From an uncultured Caryophanales bacterium (lineage in GTDB: Bacteria > Bacillota_I > Bacilli_A > RF39 > UBA660), in NCBI GenBank assembly GCA_947303225.1, contig CAMYXG010000002.1:1-33502 (forward strand): 33,502 nucleotides of DNA, given 5' to 3'. This document shows, piece by piece, positions 16,707 through 23,140 of the stretch. A program made the position numbers and the translations under genes. The notes below the pieces were generated by a model. The model was not told where the DNA came from. It saw nothing but the letters and a program-made list of their open reading frames with translations, and searched no databases. How positions within the stretch are numbered: the first letter of the stretch is position 1; every line of letters starts with the position of its first letter.

Positions 16707-16824
16707 TAGCAAATATCATTAATAGTATTGGTATAATGATTTGTATCAGTAACAAAATATTTTTTACGATGCTTAAAACTGATTGCAGAGAAGAATCGTT
16801 ACAAGTAGTTACTATTTCATTCAT
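15628..16824 (-). CDS. membrane-anchored D-Ala-D-Ala carboxypeptidase-like PBP, copy 1
   Basis: A 398-residue tandem paralogue of the next gene, with the same plan: two membrane helices (about 20-44 and 60-83), a linker, then an extracellular S11-type penicillin-binding domain. Motifs: STTK at 177-180, SSN at 235-237 (PGSSNTTA), KSGT at 346-349, and HTANDLAIVT. It has extra cysteines in the enzyme domain (Cys253 in NCSSDEDA, Cys308 in DGCEDG, Cys near 352), so disulfides are possible. This is the first gene of the seven-gene operon, from the extended -10 promoter at 16845, with GAGGAG 8 bases before the ATG. Confidence 0.82.
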   Translation of the reverse strand: MNEIVTTCNDSSLQSVLSIVKNILLLIQIIIPILLMIFATISLIKLVKNPEEKNGIKKIINQFLAAAIIFFIPVIVNTVMMMLGDGNDISKCWINANDRISNNAEYIQINGKEKNKILPNAEDYEIGGVHLNYSNAVEVPNDVLKNATHSDPSIVITDEEGYVLAERKALVRREGGSTTKVFAGYAAIKLLDPETDVITGTQFAVDAVGKWNGAPIGVGNKFSIPKAATYNFPGSSNTTATDIAVAVGRKYYNCSSDEDAFHKGMKKINEFYSDMNLADTHLGNTSGLDFYPKGHMRFFPNGLPRDGCEDGHTANDLAIVTIEAMKEEYFSSGIRGRNNEGLFFVKSGTGYQCHGIWGFNYKGKRYYISQLGINCDAGDDKYKVVNDLHNWAITNLIK

Positions 16825-16844
16825 ACAATATACTCCTCTATTGT

Positions 16845-16853
16845 ATTATATCA
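16845..16853 (-). promoter_or_regulatory. extended -10 promoter of the PBP-ldh-HD operon
   Basis: TGA followed by TATAAT (16845-16850) on the minus strand; no good -35. It is the only promoter found before seven genes with gaps of 23 bases or less. Confidence 0.6.
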
Positions 16854-16882
16854 TATTTATTCATTTCTTTCTTTGAATGTGT

Positions 16883-16906
16883 AAAAAAGATTGTCAACTG
16901 ACAATC
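16883..16906 (-). terminator. intrinsic terminator after the pyrB-Nudix gene string
   Basis: GATTGTC/GACAATC stem (7 bp, loop of 4) at 16889-16906 followed on the minus strand by TTTTTTAC. Confidence 0.8.
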
Positions 16907-16910
16907 CTTT

Positions 16911-17372
16911 TTATTTTATATGTTCTCTTATTTTCTCAATATAATTTTTTGTAACAGGAGATAAATTATCTGGAAGCTTATGAATTGGAATCCATTCTAA
17001 TTTTTTTGATTCATCATCATTAATTTTTAAGGTACCATGATATTTTCTTATTTCACAGAGAACTGATACTACATATAATTCATCTCCATTTGGATATTTT
17101 CTGTATGTTTTTTCTCCGGAGAAGATATCTAATATTTTAATATCATCCATTTCTAGATTTGTTTCTTCTTTTAATTCTCTTCTTGCTGCTTCTTCTATTG
17201 ATTCATTTAATTCTAATGTTCCTCCTGGAAAATCCCAAGAATTAAAATCACTTCTCAATTGCATTAATATTTCATTTTTATCATTATATACTAATAACCA
17301 TGTTCCTGCTGTTAAGAGTGGTCTATGTCCTACGTATTTTCGAATACTTTCTAGATAGTTTTCTTCTTTCAT
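16911..17372 (-). CDS. Nudix hydrolase
   Basis: A 153-residue Nudix-fold pyrophosphohydrolase. The Nudix box runs from Gly51 to Leu73 with E57, R65, E66, E69 and E70 all in place; Asn replaces the usual Gly near its end (EETNLEM), which is tolerated. The upstream strand TAGTWLLVYNDKNEILMQLRS is standard. Substrate cannot be read from sequence; candidates are oxidised nucleotides or nucleotide sugars. It is the last gene of a string beginning with pyrB, starting 9 bases after the cupin stop. Confidence 0.9.
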   Translation of the reverse strand: MKEENYLESIRKYVGHRPLLTAGTWLLVYNDKNEILMQLRSDFNSWDFPGGTLELNESIEEAARRELKEETNLEMDDIKILDIFSGEKTYRKYPNGDELYVVSVLCEIRKYHGTLKINDDESKKLEWIPIHKLPDNLSPVTKNYIEKIREHIK

Positions 17373-17381
17373 ATTATCCTC

Positions 17382-17804
17382 TTATAATTTGTTATATTCT
17401 TCATCTGTTACTGGTTCACACCATTCATTACTCGTATTTTCTCCTGGTACTTCTACTGCTATATGGGAAAACCATGAATCTTTTTTTGCTCCATGCCAGT
17501 GTTTTACATTGGCTGGTATTGTTATGACTTTTCCTGGTGTAAGTGATACTGCTGCTTTTCCTTCTTCTTGATACCATCCTTCTCCTGCTATACAAATCAA
17601 GACTTGTCCTCCACCTTTTGTTGCATGATGAATATGCCAATTATTTCTACAAGAGGGTTCAAATGTAACGTTAAATAAACTAAAATTAATATCATCTAAT
17701 TTTGCTAAAGGATTTAGATAACTTTTTCCTATAAAGTATTGTCCAGCTGGGTTATCCTCTCCTTGTCCAAATACATTGATTTTATCAAATTCTTCTTTAT
17801 TCAT
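17382..17804 (-). CDS. cupin-domain protein
   Basis: A 140-residue single-domain cupin. Metal ligands expected for the fold are visible: His57 and His59 in NWHIHHAT, Gln67 in GGGQVLI, and His102/His104 in KHWHG near the second motif; the strand TPGKVITIPANVKHWHG is classic. These small cupins are often found beside carboxymuconolactone-decarboxylase-like genes, as here. The start at 17804 overlaps the upstream stop by 8 bases, with GAGGAGG about 9 bases before; an earlier ATG at 17822 overlaps that ribosome site. Exact reaction unknown. Confidence 0.88.
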   Translation of the reverse strand: MNKEEFDKINVFGQGEDNPAGQYFIGKSYLNPLAKLDDINFSLFNVTFEPSCRNNWHIHHATKGGGQVLICIAGEGWYQEEGKAAVSLTPGKVITIPANVKHWHGAKKDSWFSHIAVEVPGENTSNEWCEPVTDEEYNKL

Positions 17805-18117
17805 CACCATACACCTCCTCAATCATTGGAAATGTTGACCATGCTTTTGGCCAACCACAATAGAAAGCAAGTTGGGTAATGGCTTCTACTACTTCCTCTT
17901 TTTTTAATCCATGTTCTTTTCCCATGATTAAATGTGACTTCAATTGAGGATATAAACCCGCTGAGAATAATGCAGATATCGTTATTAAACTTCTATCCCT
18001 AGGAGATAATTGTTCTTCTCTAGACCATACTTCTCCAAATAATACATCATCATTTAATCTTGCAAATTCTGGGGCAAGATTTCCCAATCTTTCTTTTCCG
18101 GCTGTTTGCTTTTTCAT
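17797..18117 (-). CDS. carboxymuconolactone decarboxylase (AhpD-like) family protein
   Basis: A 106-residue all-helical protein of the CMD family. The signature REEQLSPRDRSLITISALFSAG, with Glu and Arg in the usual places, and AITQLAFYCGWPKAWSTF fit the gamma-carboxymuconolactone decarboxylase-like branch. The AhpD CxxC pair is absent, so peroxidase-partner activity is unlikely. A His in LKSHLIMGKEHG may be the active-site base. It is translationally coupled to the cupin gene. The pair often occurs in uncharacterised aromatic or quinone-related modules. Confidence 0.88.
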   Translation of the reverse strand: MKKQTAGKERLGNLAPEFARLNDDVLFGEVWSREEQLSPRDRSLITISALFSAGLYPQLKSHLIMGKEHGLKKEEVVEAITQLAFYCGWPKAWSTFPMIEEVYGDE

Positions 18118-18129
18118 ACTATCTCTCCT

Positions 18130-18522
18130 TTAAAATTCAATTATTTTTGGTTCTTCTGTAAAAGAAGAAAATGTAGCGATAGCATCTTCAAAATACAATA
18201 CTATCGTATTCTCATCTAATTCATTATACATATCTCTTAAATTTGGATTCTTATCTAACATATCTTTTTTTGCTTCTACTCTATTATCTTCTATCAGTTT
18301 TCCAGATACTCTTAACCAAGTTCCTTCTTTAAATGCACATATTTCTACTTGATTATTCTTTTCAATTTGCTTATATACTTCTTTTTTCTTTCCTGTTTGA
18401 ATATATAAGTGATTTTCAAATATTTCTGCTGTTCCGAATGGTCTTACTCTTGGTTGATTTCCATCAATAGTAGCAAGATAATAGATTCCACATTTTTTTA
18501 GAAATTCTTGTACTTCTTTCAT
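18130..18522 (-). CDS. pyridoxamine 5'-phosphate oxidase-like flavin-binding protein
   Basis: A 130-residue FMN-binding split-barrel protein. The pattern YYLATIDGNQPRVRPFGTAE followed by HLYIQTGKKKEVYKQIEKNNQVEICAF and GTWLRVSGKL is typical of the small PNPOx-like family that includes NimA/NimC-type and general flavin reductases. It lacks the extra PLP-binding residues of true PdxH, so a redox or detoxification role is more likely than vitamin B6 synthesis. Located 12 bases before the CMD gene and 27 bases after pyrI. Confidence 0.85.
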   Translation of the reverse strand: MKEVQEFLKKCGIYYLATIDGNQPRVRPFGTAEIFENHLYIQTGKKKEVYKQIEKNNQVEICAFKEGTWLRVSGKLIEDNRVEAKKDMLDKNPNLRDMYNELDENTIVLYFEDAIATFSSFTEEPKIIEF

Positions 18523-18549
18523 TTTTTTCCTTTCTATTATCTATTGATT

Positions 18550-18984
18550 TTAATCTATAAAATGGTCTTTTTCTAATGTTGATTCACAATAATGACAACG
18601 ATACACTTTATCTTTTTTATTTGTTAAATTAAATATTTGATCTAAGTTTCTTTCTGTTGAAGTGATACACCTAGGATTATTGCATTTACATACATTCATT
18701 AAAACTTCTGGTAGTTGTAATTTTTTCTTTTCTATGATTTTATCTTTTTTTACAATATTTACTGTTGCTTTCGGATCAATATAAGCAATTTTATCTAGAT
18801 TAATATCAATTAATTGTCCTATTTTTATTAGGTCTTTTGTTTTCATCTTTTTACTTTTTGCATTGGTAATTAATGCTACTTGACAATCAAGTTTTTCTAA
18901 ATTTAATAATCGATATATTTTAATGGCATTTCCTGGAGTAATATGGTCAATGACATAGCCATCTTTTATGGTATCAATATTCAT
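18550..18984 (-). CDS. pyrI: aspartate carbamoyltransferase regulatory chain
   Basis: A 144-residue PyrI subunit that binds nucleotide effectors (CTP, ATP) and holds PyrB trimers together. The zinc site is complete: Cys101, Cys106, Cys130 and Cys133, with the same 5-24-3 spacing as the E. coli protein. The N-terminal allosteric domain has GYVIDHITPGNAIKIYRLL, with the conserved HI-PG. The ATG at 18984 overlaps the pyrB stop (ATGA) and uses GGAGGG inside pyrB. Presence of pyrI suggests feedback-regulated pyrimidine synthesis; no PyrR attenuator was seen. Confidence 0.95.
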   Translation of the reverse strand: MNIDTIKDGYVIDHITPGNAIKIYRLLNLEKLDCQVALITNAKSKKMKTKDLIKIGQLIDINLDKIAYIDPKATVNIVKKDKIIEKKKLQLPEVLMNVCKCNNPRCITSTERNLDQIFNLTNKKDKVYRCHYCESTLEKDHFID

Positions 18985-19913
18985 TCTCTTCCCTCCAAAC
19001 ATTTTAGTATTAAAGCCATTCTTATATAAACTCCATTATAAGCTTGTTCAAAGTAGGTTGCTCTATCATCATCATCTACTTCTGTAGCAATTTCATTGAC
19101 TCTTGGTAGTGGATGCATGATGCACAAGTCTTTCTTGGCAGTACTAAGTTTCTTTTTATCTAGAATATAATAATCTTTTAATCTTAAATAATCTTCTTCG
19201 TTAAAGAACCTTTCTCTTTGTACTCTTGTCATATACAGAATATCTAATTCTTTCATGTATTCTTCCATACTATCTGTCTCTATGTATTCTACTTTATTCT
19301 TCTCTAATACTTCTTTGGTAATGTATTCTGGAAGTCGTAACTCTTTTGGTGATATTAAGATAAATTTAATATTTTTATATCTTACCATAGCTGAAATTAA
19401 GGAATGAATGGTTCTTCCAAATTTTAAGTCTCCACATAAGCCAATTGTTAGATTATCTAATCTTCCTTTCTTTCTGCTAATCGTCAGTAAATCTGTTAAT
19501 GTTTGAGTAGGATGATTGTGTCCTCCATCACCTGCATTAATAATTGGAATAAAGGACTTTTTAGCTGCTACCATTGGTGCTCCTTCTTTTGGATGACGCA
19601 TCGCTATGATATCAGCATATCCACTAACGGTTTCAATCGTATCTGCTAGAGTTTCTCCTTTGGCAGTAGATGATGATGCTGCCTCTGAAAATCCTAATAC
19701 CTTTCCTCCTAGCCTTAACATTGCTGATTCAAAACTTAATCTTGTTCTAGTACTTGGTTCAAAAAATAAAGTAGCCAATATCTTCCCATCACATTTATGA
19801 GCATATGCTTCTTTGTGAAGAATAATATCATTGGCTACTTTAATTAAATCATCTATTTCTTTTGTTGATAAATCTCTAATATCAATTAAATTTTTTGTTT
19901 TTTCTTTTGTCAT
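18981..19913 (-). CDS. pyrB: aspartate carbamoyltransferase catalytic chain
   Basis: A 310-residue ATCase catalytic subunit, joining carbamoyl phosphate and aspartate in pyrimidine synthesis. Carbamoyl-phosphate loop STRTRLSFE (STRT at 54-57), the 80s loop SSSTAKGET with Lys85, HPTQTLTDL at 134-142, and HPLPRVNEI near the C-terminus are intact. Length is normal. AGGAGGAG precedes the ATG. It heads a string of six genes (pyrB-pyrI-PNPOx-CMD-cupin-Nudix) with gaps of 27 bases or less. Other pyr genes are not in the window. Confidence 0.96.
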   Translation of the reverse strand: MTKEKTKNLIDIRDLSTKEIDDLIKVANDIILHKEAYAHKCDGKILATLFFEPSTRTRLSFESAMLRLGGKVLGFSEAASSSTAKGETLADTIETVSGYADIIAMRHPKEGAPMVAAKKSFIPIINAGDGGHNHPTQTLTDLLTISRKKGRLDNLTIGLCGDLKFGRTIHSLISAMVRYKNIKFILISPKELRLPEYITKEVLEKNKVEYIETDSMEEYMKELDILYMTRVQRERFFNEEDYLRLKDYYILDKKKLSTAKKDLCIMHPLPRVNEIATEVDDDDRATYFEQAYNGVYIRMALILKCLEGRE

Positions 19914-19934
19914 TCTATCTCCTCCTTATTGTCT

Positions 19935-19943
19935 ATTTTATCA
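19935..19943 (-). promoter_or_regulatory. probable extended -10 promoter of pyrB
   Basis: TGA then TAAAAT (19935-19940) on the minus strand, without a convincing -35. The leader is only about 15 bases, too short for a PyrR attenuator. Confidence 0.5.
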
Positions 19944-19967
19944 TGAGGAGAAATATTCTGTCTATTA

Positions 19968-21065
19968 TTATTTTTGCAAAGACGTCGTTATAACTGGTTC
20001 TGCTTCATTTTCACTAAAAAAGGTATCAAATTCTCGTGCTACTTCTCTTTCTCTTTCTAGTCTAGCTCTTTCTTGGCGATTTGATTCTTGATGTTCTCTT
20101 GCTTTTTGTTCTTGTCTTTTTATCTCTTCTAATTTTTTTAATACAGCTTGTCTAATTTTTTCTTCTTCCATGTGAATTTTTTCAGATTGGCTCATAGCAT
20201 CTTCATAATAACGGTCCATAACTAGTGCATTTACTTTTTCAAAGTATTGGTTGATTCCTAAAACAGAAGCTTGTTTTAATTCTGCTATTTTAGTTTCTAT
20301 TTCTTGTTTTCTTGGAACAGTATATTGTAAAATACTTTCTTGGATTTCTGGGGTTAGAGACTCTAGTACTGGAAATATTTCATCTGTTATTGGTACTTCT
20401 GTTAAGTATAATTCAAAATCTTGGTGATTTAAGTTTTCTGTTACTTTTGTAATTTCCACTGCTCTTATTCCTAATGGATGTTGCTGCAATGATTCATGTT
20501 GCTTTCTTGCTTCTTGTTCAGTAGATTGTGTTACAGTATTTAGTACTAAATCTGATTTTGTTGGAATTACAAAGATTTCTTCCGTAATCAAATCTTTAAA
20601 TTGTCCATTACCAAGATATTCTACAACAGTCCATAAATCTGCAAGTTCACCCAATATGCTTTTTGTATCTAGACCAGTCTCATCTACTCTGCTTCTCTTT
20701 GAACTAGAAACCATATTATATCCTGCAGGTGGAAAAGATGATTGAGTAGAAACCCTTACTCCATTAATTGAACTAGTAATATCACTATACCGTATTGCAA
20801 ATCTTTGTCCTACTTCTGCTAAAGATAAATTTGGAAGTTGTTCATATTCACTTAAATCTGGTTCAGCTGGTGCTTTTGGCATTGGTATAACATCTCCTAG
20901 CCAACGTGTAAAAAAGCTAGATGTAGCTTCGCGATATCTCTGTAATTTTTCTTGATATACTCTTAATCTTTCTTGATAGTCTCTTAATATACTTTCTCTT
21001 TTTTGTTCCATTTCTTCAATATATGATAAGTATTGATCTTTAAAGTCTTTAAAATCTCTTGCCAT
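19968..21065 (-). CDS. WTVVEYLGNGQ-family protein, long paralogue
   Basis: A 365-residue soluble protein of unknown function, the longer relative of the 252-residue protein at 5799-6557. It has an extra N-terminal coiled coil (residues 1-48, FKDFKDQYLSYIEEMEQKRE) and a proline-rich linker (PMPKAPAEPD). Shared blocks follow: GQRFAIRY at 86-93, LWTVVEYLGNGQFKDLIT at 144-161, LNTVTQSTEQEARKQ at 175-189, LTPEIQESI near 237, VPRKQE at 250-255, and a long charged coiled coil to about 345 ending EFDTFF. No signal peptide. Strong own promoter (TTGAAA-17-TAAACT) and AGGAGG ribosome site. The Arg/Gln/Glu-rich C-terminus resembles a filament or scaffold protein. Confidence 0.8.
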   Translation of the reverse strand: MARDFKDFKDQYLSYIEEMEQKRESILRDYQERLRVYQEKLQRYREATSSFFTRWLGDVIPMPKAPAEPDLSEYEQLPNLSLAEVGQRFAIRYSDITSSINGVRVSTQSSFPPAGYNMVSSSKRSRVDETGLDTKSILGELADLWTVVEYLGNGQFKDLITEEIFVIPTKSDLVLNTVTQSTEQEARKQHESLQQHPLGIRAVEITKVTENLNHQDFELYLTEVPITDEIFPVLESLTPEIQESILQYTVPRKQEIETKIAELKQASVLGINQYFEKVNALVMDRYYEDAMSQSEKIHMEEEKIRQAVLKKLEEIKRQEQKAREHQESNRQERARLEREREVAREFDTFFSENEAEPVITTSLQK

Positions 21066-21085
21066 TTTTCTATCCTCCTATTTTT

Positions 21086-21114
21086 AGTTTATCATAGAAG
21101 TTTTTCTCTTTCAA
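21086..21114 (-). promoter_or_regulatory. promoter of the 365-aa gene
   Basis: TTGAAA (21109-21114), 17-base spacer, TAAACT (21086-21091) with TG one base before the -10. Confidence 0.7.
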
Positions 21115-21125
21115 TGATTTTTCTA

Positions 21126-21177
21126 TTAAAAAAAAAGAAAAGTGTTTACAAATTATGATTCTCTTAACACTTTTCTT
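21126..21177 (-). terminator. intrinsic terminator built partly from coding sequence
   Basis: A 12-bp perfect stem AAGAAAAGTGTT/AACACTTTTCTT (21166-21177 with 21135-21146) with a 19-base loop holding the stop codon of the 290-aa gene, then a TTTTTTTT run on the minus strand. Confidence 0.8.
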
Positions 21178-22025
21178 TGTTTCCTTACTAATGTTTTTTC
21201 CCCTTTTGGAATTATTACTTTTTGATGATAACGTATCATTTCTGGATTTTTAATTCTTCCATAGTTTTGATAGATGGCATCAATTTCCTTTGTGTCAAGC
21301 AATAATCCTAATTCGCTATTCATTTCTTCTATAAACTTCTTTGCTCGTTTATAACCCATTTCTGGAGTATTTGAAGCATAAAGTATTTTTAATGCTGTTA
21401 ATTTTAAAAGTCGATGTCTTAATTCTATTAGAAAATGATTATTTTCTATAACATTTTCTAGTTCATGATAATCAAATCTAGATGGATTTTCTTTTAGATA
21501 TTGATATATTGTTTCAATGTTTTGATTTACAAAAGAAGTTATTCTACTATCTATTATTCTTCCTGTATCTGGCTCTACTAAGATAGGGTAATTTTTCCTA
21601 TCATCTTCCTTATCATATAGATTGAATCCTATCCAACATTTTGCTACCTTTCTTCCATTCTCTATCTCTCTATAATTACCTGATGCATTTCCTGTCATTC
21701 CATACTCACAATCCATTATAATTAGTTGTTTTAACGGTAGTCTTATTAGCATTTCTTCTACTCCAATATTGGAATGATTCATCGTTCTTAAACGCTCTCC
21801 CCATGGATTATTTGGATATGGTTCTAATAAATAATCTGGATATTTTAATTGATACCAATTTGTTAAGGTATCTATTAGCATTTGAAAATCTTCTAAATTT
21901 ATATGATAACTTAGTTTTGCTCCATTTTGTATGGATAAATAATACCATTTTAAGAAATCTTCATTGTTTTTTACTTCATATTTTTTTCTGTCTCTTTTAT
22001 AATAATTTCTTTCTACTATATTCAT
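21153..22025 (-). CDS. hypothetical protein, 290 aa
   Basis: I do not recognise this protein. It is cytoplasmic and basic at both ends (YYKRDRKKYEVK; VRKQRKVLRES). The middle contains a distinctive GMTGNASGNYREIENGRKVAKCWIGFNLYDKEDD, followed by YPILVEPDTGRIID, which reads like a beta-sheet with bound ligand or nucleic acid, and then a helical half. No known catalytic motif was seen. Ribosome site GGGAGGG is 6 bases before the ATG, and an extended -10 promoter lies just upstream. Single-gene transcript. Confidence 0.75.
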   Translation of the reverse strand: MNIVERNYYKRDRKKYEVKNNEDFLKWYYLSIQNGAKLSYHINLEDFQMLIDTLTNWYQLKYPDYLLEPYPNNPWGERLRTMNHSNIGVEEMLIRLPLKQLIIMDCEYGMTGNASGNYREIENGRKVAKCWIGFNLYDKEDDRKNYPILVEPDTGRIIDSRITSFVNQNIETIYQYLKENPSRFDYHELENVIENNHFLIELRHRLLKLTALKILYASNTPEMGYKRAKKFIEEMNSELGLLLDTKEIDAIYQNYGRIKNPEMIRYHQKVIIPKGEKTLVRKQRKVLRES

Positions 22026-22045
22026 AGTAAACCCTCCCAGTTGTT

Positions 22046-22054
22046 ATTATAACA
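22046..22054 (-). promoter_or_regulatory. extended -10 promoter for the 290-aa gene
   Basis: TGT then TATAAT (22046-22051) on the minus strand; the -35 region (17 bases upstream) is weak. Confidence 0.65.
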
Positions 22055-22056
22055 CA

Positions 22057-22092
22057 ACTAAAATAGAAGGAAAGATTTTTCTATCCTTCTAT
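22057..22092 (-). terminator. intrinsic terminator after the DJ-1/PfpI gene
   Basis: ATAGAAGGA/TCCTTCTAT (9 bp; 22084-22092 with 22063-22071) with a 12-base loop, followed on the minus strand by TTTAGTT. It begins at the gene's stop codon. Confidence 0.7.
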
Positions 22093-22652
22093 TATTTAAT
22101 ATCATTATATAACATAGCTTTTTTTAATGATTTAGAATCTCCTCCTAGTTTTTCTAAGAGCATGTAGGCAAATGGAAACGTTGTTGCTGGTCCTCTACTA
22201 GTAATGATATTATCATCCACTACTACTATCTCATCATCTACGTAATTTGATTTCTTTAATATTTCTTTGTATTTTTCATTTGGATAAGAAGTGACTTTTC
22301 TGTTTGTAATGATTCCTGCTTTTTCTAATACTTGTGGTGCTGCACAGATAGCAGCAATCCATTTTTTCTTTTCATTAAAATCTTTTACCCAATTGATTAC
22401 TTCTTTTTCATCTCTTAAATTGTCTGCTCCTGGTTGTCCTCCTGGTAATACTATCATGTCATAGGTATCTTTTTTGATTTCTTTTATCGTATAGTCTGAT
22501 TTTATTGTTATTTGATGACTTCCTGTTACCATTTCTTCTCCTATTGATATTATGTCACAGATGATATTCCCTCTTCTTAATATATCTACAACCAATAGTG
22601 CTTCTCCTTCTTCAAAACCATTGGCTAATAAAATTGCTACTTTTTTATTCAT
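22092..22652 (-). CDS. DJ-1/PfpI family protein
   Basis: A 186-residue DJ-1-superfamily protein. The nucleophile is Cys103 in IAAICAAPQVLEKAG, and the conserved Glu is in NGFEEGEA at 11-18. The PGG-PGADNL motif follows the family exactly, as in the bacterial YajL/ThiJ branch with a proposed role in repair of glyoxal-damaged proteins or redox sensing. The start at 22652 follows TAGGAG; a longer frame from 22670 overlaps the previous stop but has a poorer ribosome site. It ends the redox gene cluster. Confidence 0.92.
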   Translation of the reverse strand: MNKKVAILLANGFEEGEALLVVDILRRGNIICDIISIGEEMVTGSHQITIKSDYTIKEIKKDTYDMIVLPGGQPGADNLRDEKEVINWVKDFNEKKKWIAAICAAPQVLEKAGIITNRKVTSYPNEKYKEILKKSNYVDDEIVVVDDNIITSRGPATTFPFAYMLLEKLGGDSKSLKKAMLYNDIK

Positions 22653-22662
22653 ATTCTTTCTC

Positions 22663-23088
22663 CTACTCATTATTTCCTATTATGAAAAATACCATATAAT
22701 CTTTAAATTCTATCCAATATAGATTATCTACTATATAAAAGGGAGAATTAGCCCCTTCACTTCCACTCATTTTATATAATAGTTTATTATTTTTTGTTGT
22801 AGTTATTTTTATTGGTTCCCCTATATGAAAGTTAATCCAATAATGAATGGATTCTAATAATTTTTGATCTTTTCCTAATAATTCTTGTAGTAAATCCATG
22901 AATGATATTTTAACTTCTTCCCATTCATATTCTTCGTTTGGTACATGATAATCTTTTAATAGATTAGATAGTGCATTTTCTTTTTGATAACATTCTACTT
23001 CAATGTATGATGGCCCAATCCAGGTAGATAATGAAGATGCTAAATTCATGATACCAGATAAATAATTACTTAGTCTTGTTTGAACCAT
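22663..23088 (-). CDS. hypothetical protein, 141 aa
   Basis: Unrecognised small soluble protein. Begins with a helical segment (LSNYLSGIMNLASSLSTWIG), a charged middle, and ends with alternating hydrophobic strands (FYIVDNLYWIEFKDYMVFFIIG). The layout resembles a small alpha/beta domain; no catalytic motif visible. AAAGGAG is 6 bases before the ATG. It lies 10 bases before the DJ-1 gene start and 52 bases after the aldo/keto reductase stop, so it is probably in the same redox-related transcript. Confidence 0.75.
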   Translation of the reverse strand: MVQTRLSNYLSGIMNLASSLSTWIGPSYIEVECYQKENALSNLLKDYHVPNEEYEWEEVKISFMDLLQELLGKDQKLLESIHYWINFHIGEPIKITTTKNNKLLYKMSGSEGANSPFYIVDNLYWIEFKDYMVFFIIGNNE

Positions 23089-23140
23089 AGAAAGCTCCTT
23101 TCTTTTCTGTATGTTTCATTGCCATTTCTATACTAATTCA

